The position numbers and the translations under genes were made by a program. A model generated the notes under the pieces. The model saw nothing but the letters and a program-made list of their open reading frames with translations. It did no database searches and was not told the DNA's origin. From JACTOJ01 sp032335695 (GTDB lineage: Bacteria; Bacillota; Clostridia; Clostridiales; Clostridiaceae), in assembly GCF_032335695.1 (NCBI RefSeq), contig NZ_JACTOJ010000005.1:62001-126000 (forward strand): 64,000 nucleotides of DNA. The letters run 5' to 3'. This document shows positions 41,332 through 50,346 of the stretch, piece by piece (position 1 is the first letter of the stretch; every line of letters starts with the position of its first letter).

Positions 41332-43248
41332 CTATAATATGTATTTCATCCATTCGTTAAAATCAGCATCTGAAGGCATTCTCCAATCTCCTCTTGGAGA
41401 TAAACTTATAGTTCCTACTTTAGGCCCATCTGGAATTGCGGAACGTTTAAATTGTTGAGTAAAAAATCTTTGGAGAAATTTTTTTAACCATTTTTTTATG
41501 GTATCACTATCATAAATGTTTCTAAAAGCTGAATTAGCTAATAATAAAATTTTGTCAGGAGATGCTCCTAGCTTTATGAAATAGTATAGAAAGAAATCAT
41601 GTAATTCATATGGTCCAACTATGTCTTCAGTCTTTTGAACGATTTTATTATCACTGCTTTTAGGCAGCAATTCTGGACTTACAGGTGTATCTAAAATATC
41701 TCTAAGGATACTAGCTACGTTATCATCCATCTCAAATTCAGCCACATAGCTTACTAGATATCTTACAAGAGTTTTAGGAATAGAACAATTTACACTGTAC
41801 ATAGACATATGATCCCCATTATAAGTGCTCCATCCTAAAGCAATTTCAGATAAATCACCAGTTCCAACTACGAGGCCTCCAACTTTATTTGCTATATCCA
41901 TAAGAATTTGAGTTCTTTCTCTAGCTTGAACATTCTCATATGTAACATCGTGAACATTAACATCATGTTCTATATCCTTAAAATGCTGCAGCGAAGCATC
42001 TATAATATTTATTTCTTTAAAAGACGTATCCAGCATTTTGCAAAGAGATACAGCATTATTATAAGTTCTATCAGTGGTTCCAAATCCAGGCATAGTTATA
42101 GCATATATATTTTCTTTATCTATGCACAGCATATCGAAAGTTTTTATTATAACCAAAAGAGCCAGGGTAGAATCTAATCCGCCAGATATACCTATTACTG
42201 CCTTTTTCATACCAGTATGAAGCAATCTTTTGGCTAGTCCTGCAGTCTGGATATTAAAAATTTCTTTACACCTTTCTATTCTTTTATTTTTATCCATGGG
42301 CACAAAAGGAGTCCTGTCAACAAATCTATCGAAGTTAATATTAGAAATATCCTTGAATGCAAATTTAACTTCATTAAACTTAGATTTCTCCATTTTATTT
42401 TGAGCAGAAAAACTAGTATTTTTTATTCTTTCAGCTTTCAATTTATCAATGTCAATTAAACAGGTTAGGATTTGACTTTCTCTTTGAAATCGTTCATTCT
42501 CCTGTAATAGCAATCCATTTTCCGCTATAAGCATATGACCGCTAAAAACTAAATCAGTAGTTGATTCCATTACTCCGCTGGAGGAATATAAATATGCACA
42601 AAGGCATCTTGCGCTTTGTGAATTAACAAGGTTTTTTCTATAATCAGATTTACTTACTAGCTCGTTAGATGCAGATAAATTTGCAACTATATTAGCACCC
42701 GCTAAAGTAGAATATGAGCTTGGTGGTATTGTAACCCATAAATCTTCGCATATTTCCACTGCAAATTTATATAAACCAGAACTAAATATTGTATTAATTC
42801 CAAAAGGTATGTTTCCTTGAAATGGAAGCTCTATTATTTCATTAACAATGTTAATTCCCTCAGAAAACCATCTTTTTTCATAGAATTCAGTATAGTTTGG
42901 TATAAAACTTTTAGGAACTATACCTAAAATTTTACCTTCAAATATGCATACAGCACAATTATATAAGCTATCTCTAAACACTATGGGAGCACCTACAACA
43001 ATTAGCATATCCTTATCTATACTATATTCACACAAATCCTTTAAGGCATTGATTGACTCTGTAATTAACGTTTCTTGTAAAAAAAGGTCAGCACAAGTAT
43101 AAGCAGTTATTGATAGTTCTGGAAAAACTAAAAATTTTGTTCCATATAAAAATGCTTTATCTACGCATTCTTTAATTTGAATAACATTGTAAGAAATATT
43201 CGCTACCTTTACTAAAGGGCAAGCCGTTCCAACTCTAATATAATTCAT
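41332..43248 (-). CDS. nadE: Glutamine-dependent NAD(+) synthetase
   Basis: Converts nicotinate adenine dinucleotide to NAD with ATP and glutamine. The 638 residues consist of an N-terminal nitrilase-type glutaminase domain (Glu in FPELSITAY, Lys in VPKSFIPNY, Cys in FAVEICEDLWV) and a C-terminal ATP pyrophosphatase domain with PP-loop GISGGLDSTLALL and VGTGDLSEIALGWSTYNGDH. Full-length two-domain form. First gene of a two-gene unit with the YaaR-like gene. Confidence 0.96.
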   Translation of the reverse strand: MNYIRVGTACPLVKVANISYNVIQIKECVDKAFLYGTKFLVFPELSITAYTCADLFLQETLITESINALKDLCEYSIDKDMLIVVGAPIVFRDSLYNCAVCIFEGKILGIVPKSFIPNYTEFYEKRWFSEGINIVNEIIELPFQGNIPFGINTIFSSGLYKFAVEICEDLWVTIPPSSYSTLAGANIVANLSASNELVSKSDYRKNLVNSQSARCLCAYLYSSSGVMESTTDLVFSGHMLIAENGLLLQENERFQRESQILTCLIDIDKLKAERIKNTSFSAQNKMEKSKFNEVKFAFKDISNINFDRFVDRTPFVPMDKNKRIERCKEIFNIQTAGLAKRLLHTGMKKAVIGISGGLDSTLALLVIIKTFDMLCIDKENIYAITMPGFGTTDRTYNNAVSLCKMLDTSFKEINIIDASLQHFKDIEHDVNVHDVTYENVQARERTQILMDIANKVGGLVVGTGDLSEIALGWSTYNGDHMSMYSVNCSIPKTLVRYLVSYVAEFEMDDNVASILRDILDTPVSPELLPKSSDNKIVQKTEDIVGPYELHDFFLYYFIKLGASPDKILLLANSAFRNIYDSDTIKKWLKKFLQRFFTQQFKRSAIPDGPKVGTISLSPRGDWRMPSDADFNEWMKYIL

Positions 43249-43504
43249 ATATTCACATCCTGTCTTAATTTCATAATAAATAAACTAACAGCATATAAAA
43301 TTTGCATAGTTACTTTAAATTAAATTCTTATTTATAAATTATACATTTTTCTTATTACTTTAACAACGTACAGAACACATTTTCTAGAATTATGATAAGA
43401 ATTGCTATTAATGATTTATATTCTTTACAATGAAAACGAATATAAAAAGTTAAATATATGTAGTATAATTAAATTAATACAATCAGTTATTAGGGGGAGG
43501 TATG

Positions 43505-43930
43505 ATGAATTATTATCTTGTACTATGGATAGTAGTAGCTATATTAGCTTTTATAGCCGATCTTATAACAAGTGCTCTGCTTTTTATATGGTTTTCAGCA
43601 GGCGCTGTACTAGCTATAATTTCTAACAAACTAGGGTGTTCTTTTGCTATACAATTAATAATATTTATTGCAACTAGTACTTTGCTTATGGCTGTAGGTT
43701 ACCCTTTAATTAAAGATACTATAAAGAAAACTGTTAAAAAAACTATTACTACAGAGCAAGGGTATGTAGGAAGAGAATTAAATGCGGATAAGGACATTAA
43801 TGAAAAAGCTATAATAAAAATAGACGGAATATATTGGACAGTAAAAAACGAAGGAGAGAATATAAAAAAAGGTGAACGAATTAAAATAACTAATATAGAA
43901 GGCAATAAAATTATTGTTAAAAAAATGTAG
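43505..43930 (+). CDS. NfeD-like membrane protein
   Basis: A 141-residue protein: three membrane helices in the first 75 residues (YLVLWIVVAILAFIADLITS, LFIWFSAGAVLAIISNKL, IQLIIFIATSTLLMAVGYPL) and a C-terminal OB-fold (QGYVGRELNADKDINEKA, INGIYW-like IDGIYWTVKNE). This is the short NfeD type that is almost always paired with a stomatin-like gene, here 15 bases downstream. GGGGGAGG lies right before two ATG codons (43502 and 43505); the second has better spacing. Confidence 0.9.
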   Translation: MNYYLVLWIVVAILAFIADLITSALLFIWFSAGAVLAIISNKLGCSFAIQLIIFIATSTLLMAVGYPLIKDTIKKTVKKTITTEQGYVGRELNADKDINEKAIIKIDGIYWTVKNEGENIKKGERIKITNIEGNKIIVKKM

Positions 43931-43945
43931 GAAGGATGGATTTAT

Positions 43946-44881
43946 ATGGGATGGTTTATAGGGCTTATTGTATTAATTGTGATATTAATCGTATTATCAT
44001 CTTCCATAAAAGTGGTTAATACGGGATACGTTTATGTATTAGAAAGAGTAGGGCAATTTTATAAAATCTTAGAACCAGGATGGCATTTTGTAATACCTTT
44101 TGCTGATTATGTAAGAAGACGAGTTTCAACTAAGCAACAGATACTAGAGATAGATCCTCAAAATGTTATAACTAAGGATAATGTAAAAATATCTATTGAT
44201 AACGTTATATTCTTCAAAGTTATGAACGCTAAAGATGCTGTATATAATATTGAAAATTATAAAAGTGGTATAGTATATTCTACTATCACAAATATGAGAA
44301 ACATAGTAGGAGATATGACCTTGGATGAAGTACTATCTGGAAGAGATAGAATAAACATGAGGCTCCTTGAAATAATTGATGAAGTTACTGACGCTTATGG
44401 AATAAAAATATTATCTGTAGAAATAAAGAATATAATACCACCTAAGGAAATACAAGAGGCTATGGAAAAGCAGATGAAAGCTGAAAGAGATAAAAGAGCT
44501 GTAATACTTCAGGCTGAAGGAGAGAAACAGTCGGATATAGCAAAAGCTGAAGGAGAAAAGCAAGCAAAAATTTTAACTGCTGAAGCTGAGAAAGAAGCTA
44601 ATATAAGAAAAGCAGAAGGATTAAAGGAATCTCAACTATTGGAAGCTGAGGGAAAAGCTAAAGCTATAGAAGCTATAGCTAATGCTCAGTCAGAAGCTAT
44701 AAGAAAAGTTAATGCTGCCATAATTGAATCCGGAACTAATGAAACAGTAATAGCATTAAAACAGATAGAGGCTCTCCAAGAGATGGCAAAGAATCCTGCT
44801 AATAAGCTTATACTTCCTAATGAGGCTATTTCAAGTTTAGGGAACATAGCAGCCATCGCAGAAATCTTAAAAAATAAATAG
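43946..44881 (+). CDS. SPFH/stomatin-like (slipin/QmcA) membrane protein
   Basis: A 311-residue membrane scaffold protein. One N-terminal hydrophobic anchor (FIGLIVLIVILIVLSSS), then the SPFH domain: GYVYVLERVGQFYKILEPGW, RVSTKQQILEIDPQNVITKD and LDEVLSGRDRINMRLLEIID. After residue 170 comes a coiled coil with repeats of AEGEKQ type. SPFH proteins form oligomeric caps on lipid microdomains and often associate with proteases such as FtsH. Operon partner NfeD is directly upstream. Confidence 0.94.
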   Translation: MGWFIGLIVLIVILIVLSSSIKVVNTGYVYVLERVGQFYKILEPGWHFVIPFADYVRRRVSTKQQILEIDPQNVITKDNVKISIDNVIFFKVMNAKDAVYNIENYKSGIVYSTITNMRNIVGDMTLDEVLSGRDRINMRLLEIIDEVTDAYGIKILSVEIKNIIPPKEIQEAMEKQMKAERDKRAVILQAEGEKQSDIAKAEGEKQAKILTAEAEKEANIRKAEGLKESQLLEAEGKAKAIEAIANAQSEAIRKVNAAIIESGTNETVIALKQIEALQEMAKNPANKLILPNEAISSLGNIAAIAEILKNK

Positions 44882-45063
44882 TGTTTAAATTCTATATTTT
44901 TATGTATTGAAAAATATAGAATTATGATCAGGAAGCTGTAAACTATTAATAGAAAATGATAGATACAGCTTTTTATAATATTTAAGTATTTTTTAATAAA
45001 ATTTTGATAAATTCTTATTTATATAATGAGAATAATATCGTATTAATTATTTTTTATAATATG

Positions 45064-45091
45064 ATATTGTTCGATATGATACGAACAATAT
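45064..45091 (+). promoter_or_regulatory. 10-base inverted repeat upstream of the pur promoter
   Basis: Perfect arms ATATTGTTCG and CGAACAATAT with an 8-base spacer, 20 bases ahead of the -35 box. The CGAACAAT core recalls the CGAAC core of Bacillus PurR boxes, but the arm orientation (TTCG...CGAA) is opposite to what I recall for Bacillus. Most likely an operator. Confidence 0.55.
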
Positions 45092-45111
45092 ATGATATAT
45101 AATTTTAATTA

Positions 45112-45140
45112 TTGACTTTTTTACTGCTCAATGATACTAT
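45112..45140 (+). promoter_or_regulatory. Promoter of the purine operon
   Basis: TTGACT (45112-45117) and TACTAT (45135-45140) are 17 bases apart, 20 bases before the riboswitch aptamer. A TATAAT at 45138-45143 would give a 20-base spacer. Confidence 0.6.
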
Positions 45141-45160
45141 AATATCAAAAGTTAATAAAT

Positions 45161-45233
45161 TTTATCCATATATTCCTGTTAATATGGAACAGGAGTTTCT
45201 ACAAAAAGCCGTAAACTTTTTACTATGGGTAAA
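45161..45233 (+). promoter_or_regulatory. Guanine-type purine riboswitch aptamer
   Basis: The three-way junction is complete. P1 is TTTATCCATA with TATGGGTAAA (one G-U pair); P2 is CCTGTT/AACAGG around loop AATATGG; the J2/3 core GAGTTTCTAC is intact; P3 is AAAAAG/CTTTTT around loop CCGTAAA, whose CC can pair with GG of the first loop. The base that pairs with the ligand (position 74 in xpt numbering) is C at 45223, so guanine or hypoxanthine is the expected ligand, not adenine. One core deviation: J1/2 reads ATATATTC where most have ATATAATC. It controls purL and the operon. Confidence 0.92.
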
Positions 45234-45277
45234 TCCTTGGGAACGTAGAAATTTTATTGTTACCTCTTTTTTTCATG

Positions 45278-45318
45278 CCGTAGGATTTACTCATACCTAC
45301 GGTCTTTTAAATTTTGTT
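45278..45318 (+). terminator. Riboswitch-controlled terminator with antiterminator pairing
   Basis: Stem CCGTAGG (45278-45284) with CCTACGG (45296-45302), followed by TCTTTTAAATTTTG. The segment 45283-45295 (GGATTTACTCATA) can instead pair over 13 bases, with one G-U, with 45224-45236 (TATGGGTAAATCC), the 3' strand of P1. Ligand binding locks P1 and frees the terminator, so this is an OFF switch. Confidence 0.9.
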
Positions 45319-45345
45319 TTTAGTGAAGATAAGAGGAGGAAGCAT

Positions 45346-48300
45346 ATGAATAATTTAGTGCAACGAGTTTACGTTGAAAAAAAATCTGGATTCGATGTAG
45401 AAGCACAAAATCTTTTTATGGACCTTAAGGAGAATTTAAACATCCATTCTATAAATTCAATAAGAATATTAAATTGCTATGACATATCAGGGTTATCTAA
45501 AAATGAATTTTTAACATCTGTAAATTCAATTTTCGCAGAAAAAACTGTAGACAATATCTATATAGAAGAGCTCCCTAAAAAAGAAAATGAGTATGTTTTT
45601 GCTACTGAATATTTACCGGGTCAATACGATCAAAGATCTGATTCAGCCATTCAGTGCATTCAGCTGATAATTAAAGGAAAGCGACCTATTGTACATACCA
45701 GCAAGGTCGTTCTAATTTCTGGTAACATCACTAAAGATGACTCTGAAAAAATAAAAAAATACTATATAAATCCAGTGGATTCAAGAGAAGCAGAACTTTT
45801 TAAGCCTGAAAAGCTTGAACAAGAATACGATATTCCTGAAAAAGTAGAAGTTTTAAATGAATTTATCACACTGGATGAAGCATCCCTTAAAAAACTTCAC
45901 CAAAAATTAAATTTAGCAATGACAATAAAGGATCTTAGCCTTTGCAAGGATTACTTTAAAAATATTGAAAAAAGGAATCCAACTATTACTGAAATTAGAG
46001 TGTTGGATACTTATTGGTCAGATCATTGCAGGCACACTACTTTTTCTACTGAGATTCAATCCATAAATATTGAAGGTGGAGAATTTTCATCGCCAATTGA
46101 GGACAGCTATGAATTATATAAAAAATGTAGAGAAAGTGTTAACACTGGAAAAGTTGAGAAACCTATAACATTAATGGATCTTGCTACTTTAGCTGCTAAA
46201 GACCTTAAGAAAAAAGGCTTATTAATAAATTTAGATGAGTCCGATGAAATAAATGCTTGTAGTATAAAAGTTCCAGTTAATATAGATGGAGTTAATGAAA
46301 ACTATCTTATAATGTTTAAAAATGAAACTCATAACCATCCAACTGAAATAGAGCCTTTCGGAGGAGCTGCTACTTGCTTAGGCGGAGCTATAAGAGATCC
46401 TTTATCCGGCAGGGCTTATGTATATCAAGCTATGAGAGTAACTGGAAGTGGTGATCCCAGAAAGAAGCTTTCTGAAACATTACCTGGAAAGCTTTCACAA
46501 AAGAAGATAACTACTGAAGCAGCTCACGGTTATAGCTCCTACGGAAATCAAATAGGACTTAGTACTGGAATGGTTACAGAAATATATGATGAAGGCTATA
46601 TTGCAAAAAGAATGGAAATAGGAGCTGTTATAGGTGCTGCTCCAGAGAAAAATGTAGTTAGACAAATTCCAGCACCTGGTGACATTGTTGTGCTTTTAGG
46701 TGGAAGAACAGGAAGAGATGGCTGTGGTGGAGCCACAGGTTCATCTAAAAAGCATACTGAAAAGTCAATTTCAGAATGTGGTGCAGAAGTACAGAAGGGC
46801 AATCCTCCTACGGAAAGAAAAATTCAGAGGTTGTTCAGAAGAGAAGAAGTAAGCACATTAATAAAAAGATGTAACGACTTTGGGGCAGGTGGAGTTTCTG
46901 TAGCTATAGGAGAGCTAGCAGATGGACTAAAAATAAATTTAGACTTAGTACCTAAAAAATATGAAGGTTTAGATGGAACAGAACTGGCTATCTCTGAATC
47001 ACAGGAGAGAATGGCCGTAGTTATAGCTCCTGAAAATATTGAAAAATTTATAAATTTTTCTACTGAAGAAAATCTTGAAGCCACAGTGGTAGCAGAAGTT
47101 ACTAACAACAATAGATTAACTATGTTGTGGAATGATGAAGTAATTGTAGACATTGATAGAAACTTTCTAAATACAAATGGTGCTAAGTCTTATACTGATG
47201 TTAAGATAAATGCTCCAGGCAAAATAGATGAATATTTTAAAGCAGAAGCTGAGAAAAATATTAAAGAAAAATGGTTCTCTGTTATGGAAGATTTAAATGT
47301 GTGCAGCCAAAAGGGACTTTCTGAAAGATTTGATAGTACCATAGGAGCTGGCACAGTGCTTATGCCTTTTGGAGGTAAATATCAGTTAACTCCAGCTGAA
47401 GCTATGGTTTGTAAAGTTCCTGTATTAAAGGGAAATACCAGTACGTCCACAATAATGTCTTTTGGTTTCAACCCGCAACTTGCTAAATTAAGTCCTTTTC
47501 ATGGTGCTTTGTATGCTGTAGTAGAGGCAGTATCAAGAGTAGTGGCTGTTGGAGGTAATTATAAAAATATAAAATTAACTTTTCAAGAATATTTTGAAAG
47601 ACTAGGCGAAAGTCCAGAAAGATGGGGTAAGCCATTCGCAAGTCTTCTAGGCGCATTTTATGCTCAAGAAGCATTAGAAATTGCTGCTATTGGAGGAAAA
47701 GACAGCATGTCTGGAAGTTTTAATGATCTAGATGTTCCTCCTACACTAACAGCTTTTGCAGTAGATGTCATAGAGGATAGTCATAATGTGATATCACAAG
47801 AATTTAAAAATGTAGATAGTAGAGTTATACTTATTAAAACTCCTATAGATAAAAATATGTTACCTGATTTTCAAAAACTTAAGGAAAACTATATTGCTAT
47901 AAATAAGATGGCTAATAATAAGTTAATTAAATCTTGTCATACTATAAGATATGGTGGAATATGTGAGGCCATATCAAAGATGTGTTTTGGTAATAAAATA
48001 GGTTTCAGTTTCAATTCTTCAACATTTAGCGAAGATTTATTTAGCCCATTATATGGTTCTTTCTTATTAGAAGTTGGGAACAATATTGATTTAAGTAAAT
48101 TTATAAAAGAGGACTCTTACTTAGAAATTGGAAGTACTCAAGATAAATCTTATATAACTATCAATAATATAGAAATGGGATTAGAAGATTTAATAGAAAA
48201 ATGGAGAAGTCCATTAGAAGTTGTATTTCCTTGCGAGACAAAGGAAGAAAAAATTGCCTATACCCCAAATGTTTATTCAAAAGTGGAAATCCAAAAATCT

Positions 48301-49116
48301 CCAACTATAAAACTAGTTTCTCCTAAGGTGTTTATTCCTGTTTTCCCTGGTACTAATTGTGAGTATGATTCTACTAGAGCCTTTGAAAGGGCTGGTGGAA
48401 ATGTGACTACTTTAGTATTCAAAAATAATACATCCTCTGATGTAGAAGATTCAGTAACTGCTATGGAAAAATGCATAAGAAATTCTCAGATACTTATGAT
48501 TCCTGGAGGATTCAGTGCAGGAGATGAACCTGAAGGTTCAGGCAAATTTATAGCTAATGTGTTTAGAAATCCTAAGCTTAAAGATGCTGTCATGGATCTT
48601 ATAAAAAATAGAGACGGATTAGTTCTTGGAATTTGTAACGGATTCCAGGCATTAATAAAACTAGGATTGGTTCCCTACGGAGAAATATTAGATATAGATG
48701 AGAATTGCCCAACGTTAACCTACAATAATATAGGACGTCATGTATCTTGTATGGTTAATACTAAAATTACATCGAATTTATCACCTTGGTTTAATAACGT
48801 TAATGTTGGAGATATTTATAAAATCCCTGTTTCTCATGGTGAAGGAAGATTTGTGGCACCTAAAAAAGTTATAGAAAGTTTACTTCAAAATGGTCAGGTA
48901 GCAACTCAATATGTAGATGATGATGGGAATGTTACAAGTTCCATGCCTTATAATCCTAATGGTTCTATGTTTGCTATAGAAGGAATAACAAGTCCAGACG
49001 GAAGAGTGCTTGGGAAAATGGGACACAGTGAAAGAATAGGCGAAAATATTCATAAAAATGTTCCAGGACTAAAGGATCAGAAAATATTTGAAGCTGGTAT
49101 AAATTATTTTAAATAG
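45346..49116 (+). CDS. purL: Phosphoribosylformylglycinamidine synthase (large single-chain PurL)
   Basis: Converts FGAR to FGAM with ATP and glutamine, step 4 of purine synthesis. The 1256-residue chain is the large form with the glutaminase fused at the C terminus, so no separate purS or purQ is needed. Seen: LDTYWSDHCRHTTFSTEI, FKNETHNHPTEIEPFGGAAT (metal-binding His), the second ATPase-like half (GGKDSMSGSF), and the glutaminase with Cys in LVLGICNGFQALIKLG and HGEGRF. The start is ATG at 45346 after AGAGGAGG; the frame is open further upstream only because it passes through the riboswitch. First gene of the operon. Confidence 0.96.
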   Translation: MNNLVQRVYVEKKSGFDVEAQNLFMDLKENLNIHSINSIRILNCYDISGLSKNEFLTSVNSIFAEKTVDNIYIEELPKKENEYVFATEYLPGQYDQRSDSAIQCIQLIIKGKRPIVHTSKVVLISGNITKDDSEKIKKYYINPVDSREAELFKPEKLEQEYDIPEKVEVLNEFITLDEASLKKLHQKLNLAMTIKDLSLCKDYFKNIEKRNPTITEIRVLDTYWSDHCRHTTFSTEIQSINIEGGEFSSPIEDSYELYKKCRESVNTGKVEKPITLMDLATLAAKDLKKKGLLINLDESDEINACSIKVPVNIDGVNENYLIMFKNETHNHPTEIEPFGGAATCLGGAIRDPLSGRAYVYQAMRVTGSGDPRKKLSETLPGKLSQKKITTEAAHGYSSYGNQIGLSTGMVTEIYDEGYIAKRMEIGAVIGAAPEKNVVRQIPAPGDIVVLLGGRTGRDGCGGATGSSKKHTEKSISECGAEVQKGNPPTERKIQRLFRREEVSTLIKRCNDFGAGGVSVAIGELADGLKINLDLVPKKYEGLDGTELAISESQERMAVVIAPENIEKFINFSTEENLEATVVAEVTNNNRLTMLWNDEVIVDIDRNFLNTNGAKSYTDVKINAPGKIDEYFKAEAEKNIKEKWFSVMEDLNVCSQKGLSERFDSTIGAGTVLMPFGGKYQLTPAEAMVCKVPVLKGNTSTSTIMSFGFNPQLAKLSPFHGALYAVVEAVSRVVAVGGNYKNIKLTFQEYFERLGESPERWGKPFASLLGAFYAQEALEIAAIGGKDSMSGSFNDLDVPPTLTAFAVDVIEDSHNVISQEFKNVDSRVILIKTPIDKNMLPDFQKLKENYIAINKMANNKLIKSCHTIRYGGICEAISKMCFGNKIGFSFNSSTFSEDLFSPLYGSFLLEVGNNIDLSKFIKEDSYLEIGSTQDKSYITINNIEMGLEDLIEKWRSPLEVVFPCETKEEKIAYTPNVYSKVEIQKSPTIKLVSPKVFIPVFPGTNCEYDSTRAFERAGGNVTTLVFKNNTSSDVEDSVTAMEKCIRNSQILMIPGGFSAGDEPEGSGKFIANVFRNPKLKDAVMDLIKNRDGLVLGICNGFQALIKLGLVPYGEILDIDENCPTLTYNNIGRHVSCMVNTKITSNLSPWFNNVNVGDIYKIPVSHGEGRFVAPKKVIESLLQNGQVATQYVDDDGNVTSSMPYNPNGSMFAIEGITSPDGRVLGKMGHSERIGENIHKNVPGLKDQKIFEAGINYFK

Positions 49117-49137
49117 TAGATTAATAGGAGGAGTAAC

Positions 49138-49617
49138 ATGAAAGTTGCAATAATTTTCGGAAGCAAATCAGATAAAGAAATTATGAAAGGTGCAGCTACT
49201 GCACTTAAGGAATTTGGAGTAGAATATAAGGCATTTATTTTATCTGCTCATAGAGTTCCAGAAAAATTAATGGAAGTTTTAAATAAGCTAGAAGAAGAAA
49301 ATTACGATTGTATAATAGCAGGTGCTGGTCTTGCAGCTCACTTACCAGGAGTAATCGCATCGCATACTACAAAACCTGTAATAGGAGTACCTATAAATGC
49401 AGCGTTAAATGGAATGGATTCACTCCTTTCAATAGTCCAGATGCCTAAATCAATACCTGTAGCTACTGTTGGGATAAATAACAGTTATAATGCTGGAATG
49501 CTAGCAGTACAAATGCTTTCATTAAAATACGAGGATTTAGCTAAAGAATTAAAAGAATTTAGATTAACTATGAAAAAGAAATTTATAGAAGAAAATGAAG
49601 AAGGAGTTGAATTTTAA
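49138..49617 (+). CDS. purE: PurE, phosphoribosylaminoimidazole carboxylase/mutase
   Basis: Forms CAIR. The 159 residues contain FGSKSDKEIM, SAHRVPEKL, AGAGLAAHLPGVIASHTTKPV and DSLLSIVQMP. This is the class I (N5-CAIR mutase) pattern, with two changes: HRVP in place of HRTP and GLAAHLPG in place of GGAAHLPG. No purK lies in the operon, so either PurK is elsewhere or this enzyme carboxylates AIR directly. It starts 22 bases after purL, with AGGAGGAG, and its stop overlaps the purC start by one base. Confidence 0.94.
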   Translation: MKVAIIFGSKSDKEIMKGAATALKEFGVEYKAFILSAHRVPEKLMEVLNKLEEENYDCIIAGAGLAAHLPGVIASHTTKPVIGVPINAALNGMDSLLSIVQMPKSIPVATVGINNSYNAGMLAVQMLSLKYEDLAKELKEFRLTMKKKFIEENEEGVEF

Positions 49618-50327
49618 TGGAAAATTTAGAATTAATGTATGAAGGAAAAGCAAAGAAGGTTTTTAAGACTGATAAGGAAAATGAGGTTGTTGTTTACTAT
49701 AAGGATGATGCTACAGCTTTCAATGGAGAAAAAAAAGGTCAGATAGATTCAAAGGGAGTTATGAACAATACTATTACATCTATGCTATTTGAATTACTTG
49801 CTGAGCATGGAGTAAAAACACATTTTATAAAAAAATTGAGCGATAGAGAACAGCTTTGCAAAAAGGTAGAAATTGTTCCTGTAGAAGTTATAGTTCGTAA
49901 TGTAGCTGCCGGAAGCATGGCAAAAAGACTTGGTTTAAATGAAGGTTATGAATTAAAGACTACGGTTTATGAAATTTGTTATAAAAATGATGATTTAGGA
50001 GATCCATTAATAAATGATCATCATGCTGTTGCAATAGGTCTTGCTTCTTTTGAAGAATTAAATAAAATATATGAAATCACAGCTAAGGTAAATGAAGTAT
50101 TAAAAGAATTCTTCTTAAAATTAGGTATTAAATTAATAGATTTTAAATTAGAATTTGGAAGATATAATGGAGAAATAATATTAGCAGATGAGATATCTCC
50201 AGATACTTGCAGATTCTGGGATGCAGTAACTAATGAAAAGCTTGATAAGGATAGATTCAGAAGAGATATGGGTAATGTTAAAGAAGCTTATATAGAAATT
50301 TTAAATAGAATTACTAAGAGCAAATAA
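49617..50327 (+). CDS. purC: SAICAR synthetase
   Basis: Ligates aspartate to CAIR with ATP. 236 residues; motifs YEGKAKKVFKTD, EVIVRNVAAGSMAKRLG and IKLIDFKLEFGRYNGEI, then ADEISPDTCRFWD. The start ATG shares its A with the purE stop codon (taATG), so translation is coupled. Normal length for the bacterial enzyme. Confidence 0.96.
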   Translation: MENLELMYEGKAKKVFKTDKENEVVVYYKDDATAFNGEKKGQIDSKGVMNNTITSMLFELLAEHGVKTHFIKKLSDREQLCKKVEIVPVEVIVRNVAAGSMAKRLGLNEGYELKTTVYEICYKNDDLGDPLINDHHAVAIGLASFEELNKIYEITAKVNEVLKEFFLKLGIKLIDFKLEFGRYNGEIILADEISPDTCRFWDAVTNEKLDKDRFRRDMGNVKEAYIEILNRITKSK

Positions 50328-50346
50328 TTTTAAAGGGGCTTATGGT

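Noticed and set aside
43402..43626. Plus-strand frame overlapping the NfeD start
   Set aside because: No ribosome site; it overlaps the well-supported NfeD gene in another frame.
45112..45345. An N-terminal extension of PurL (78 codons)
   Set aside because: The open frame runs through the promoter -35 box, the riboswitch aptamer and its terminator; a strong AGAGGAGG site marks the true start at 45346.
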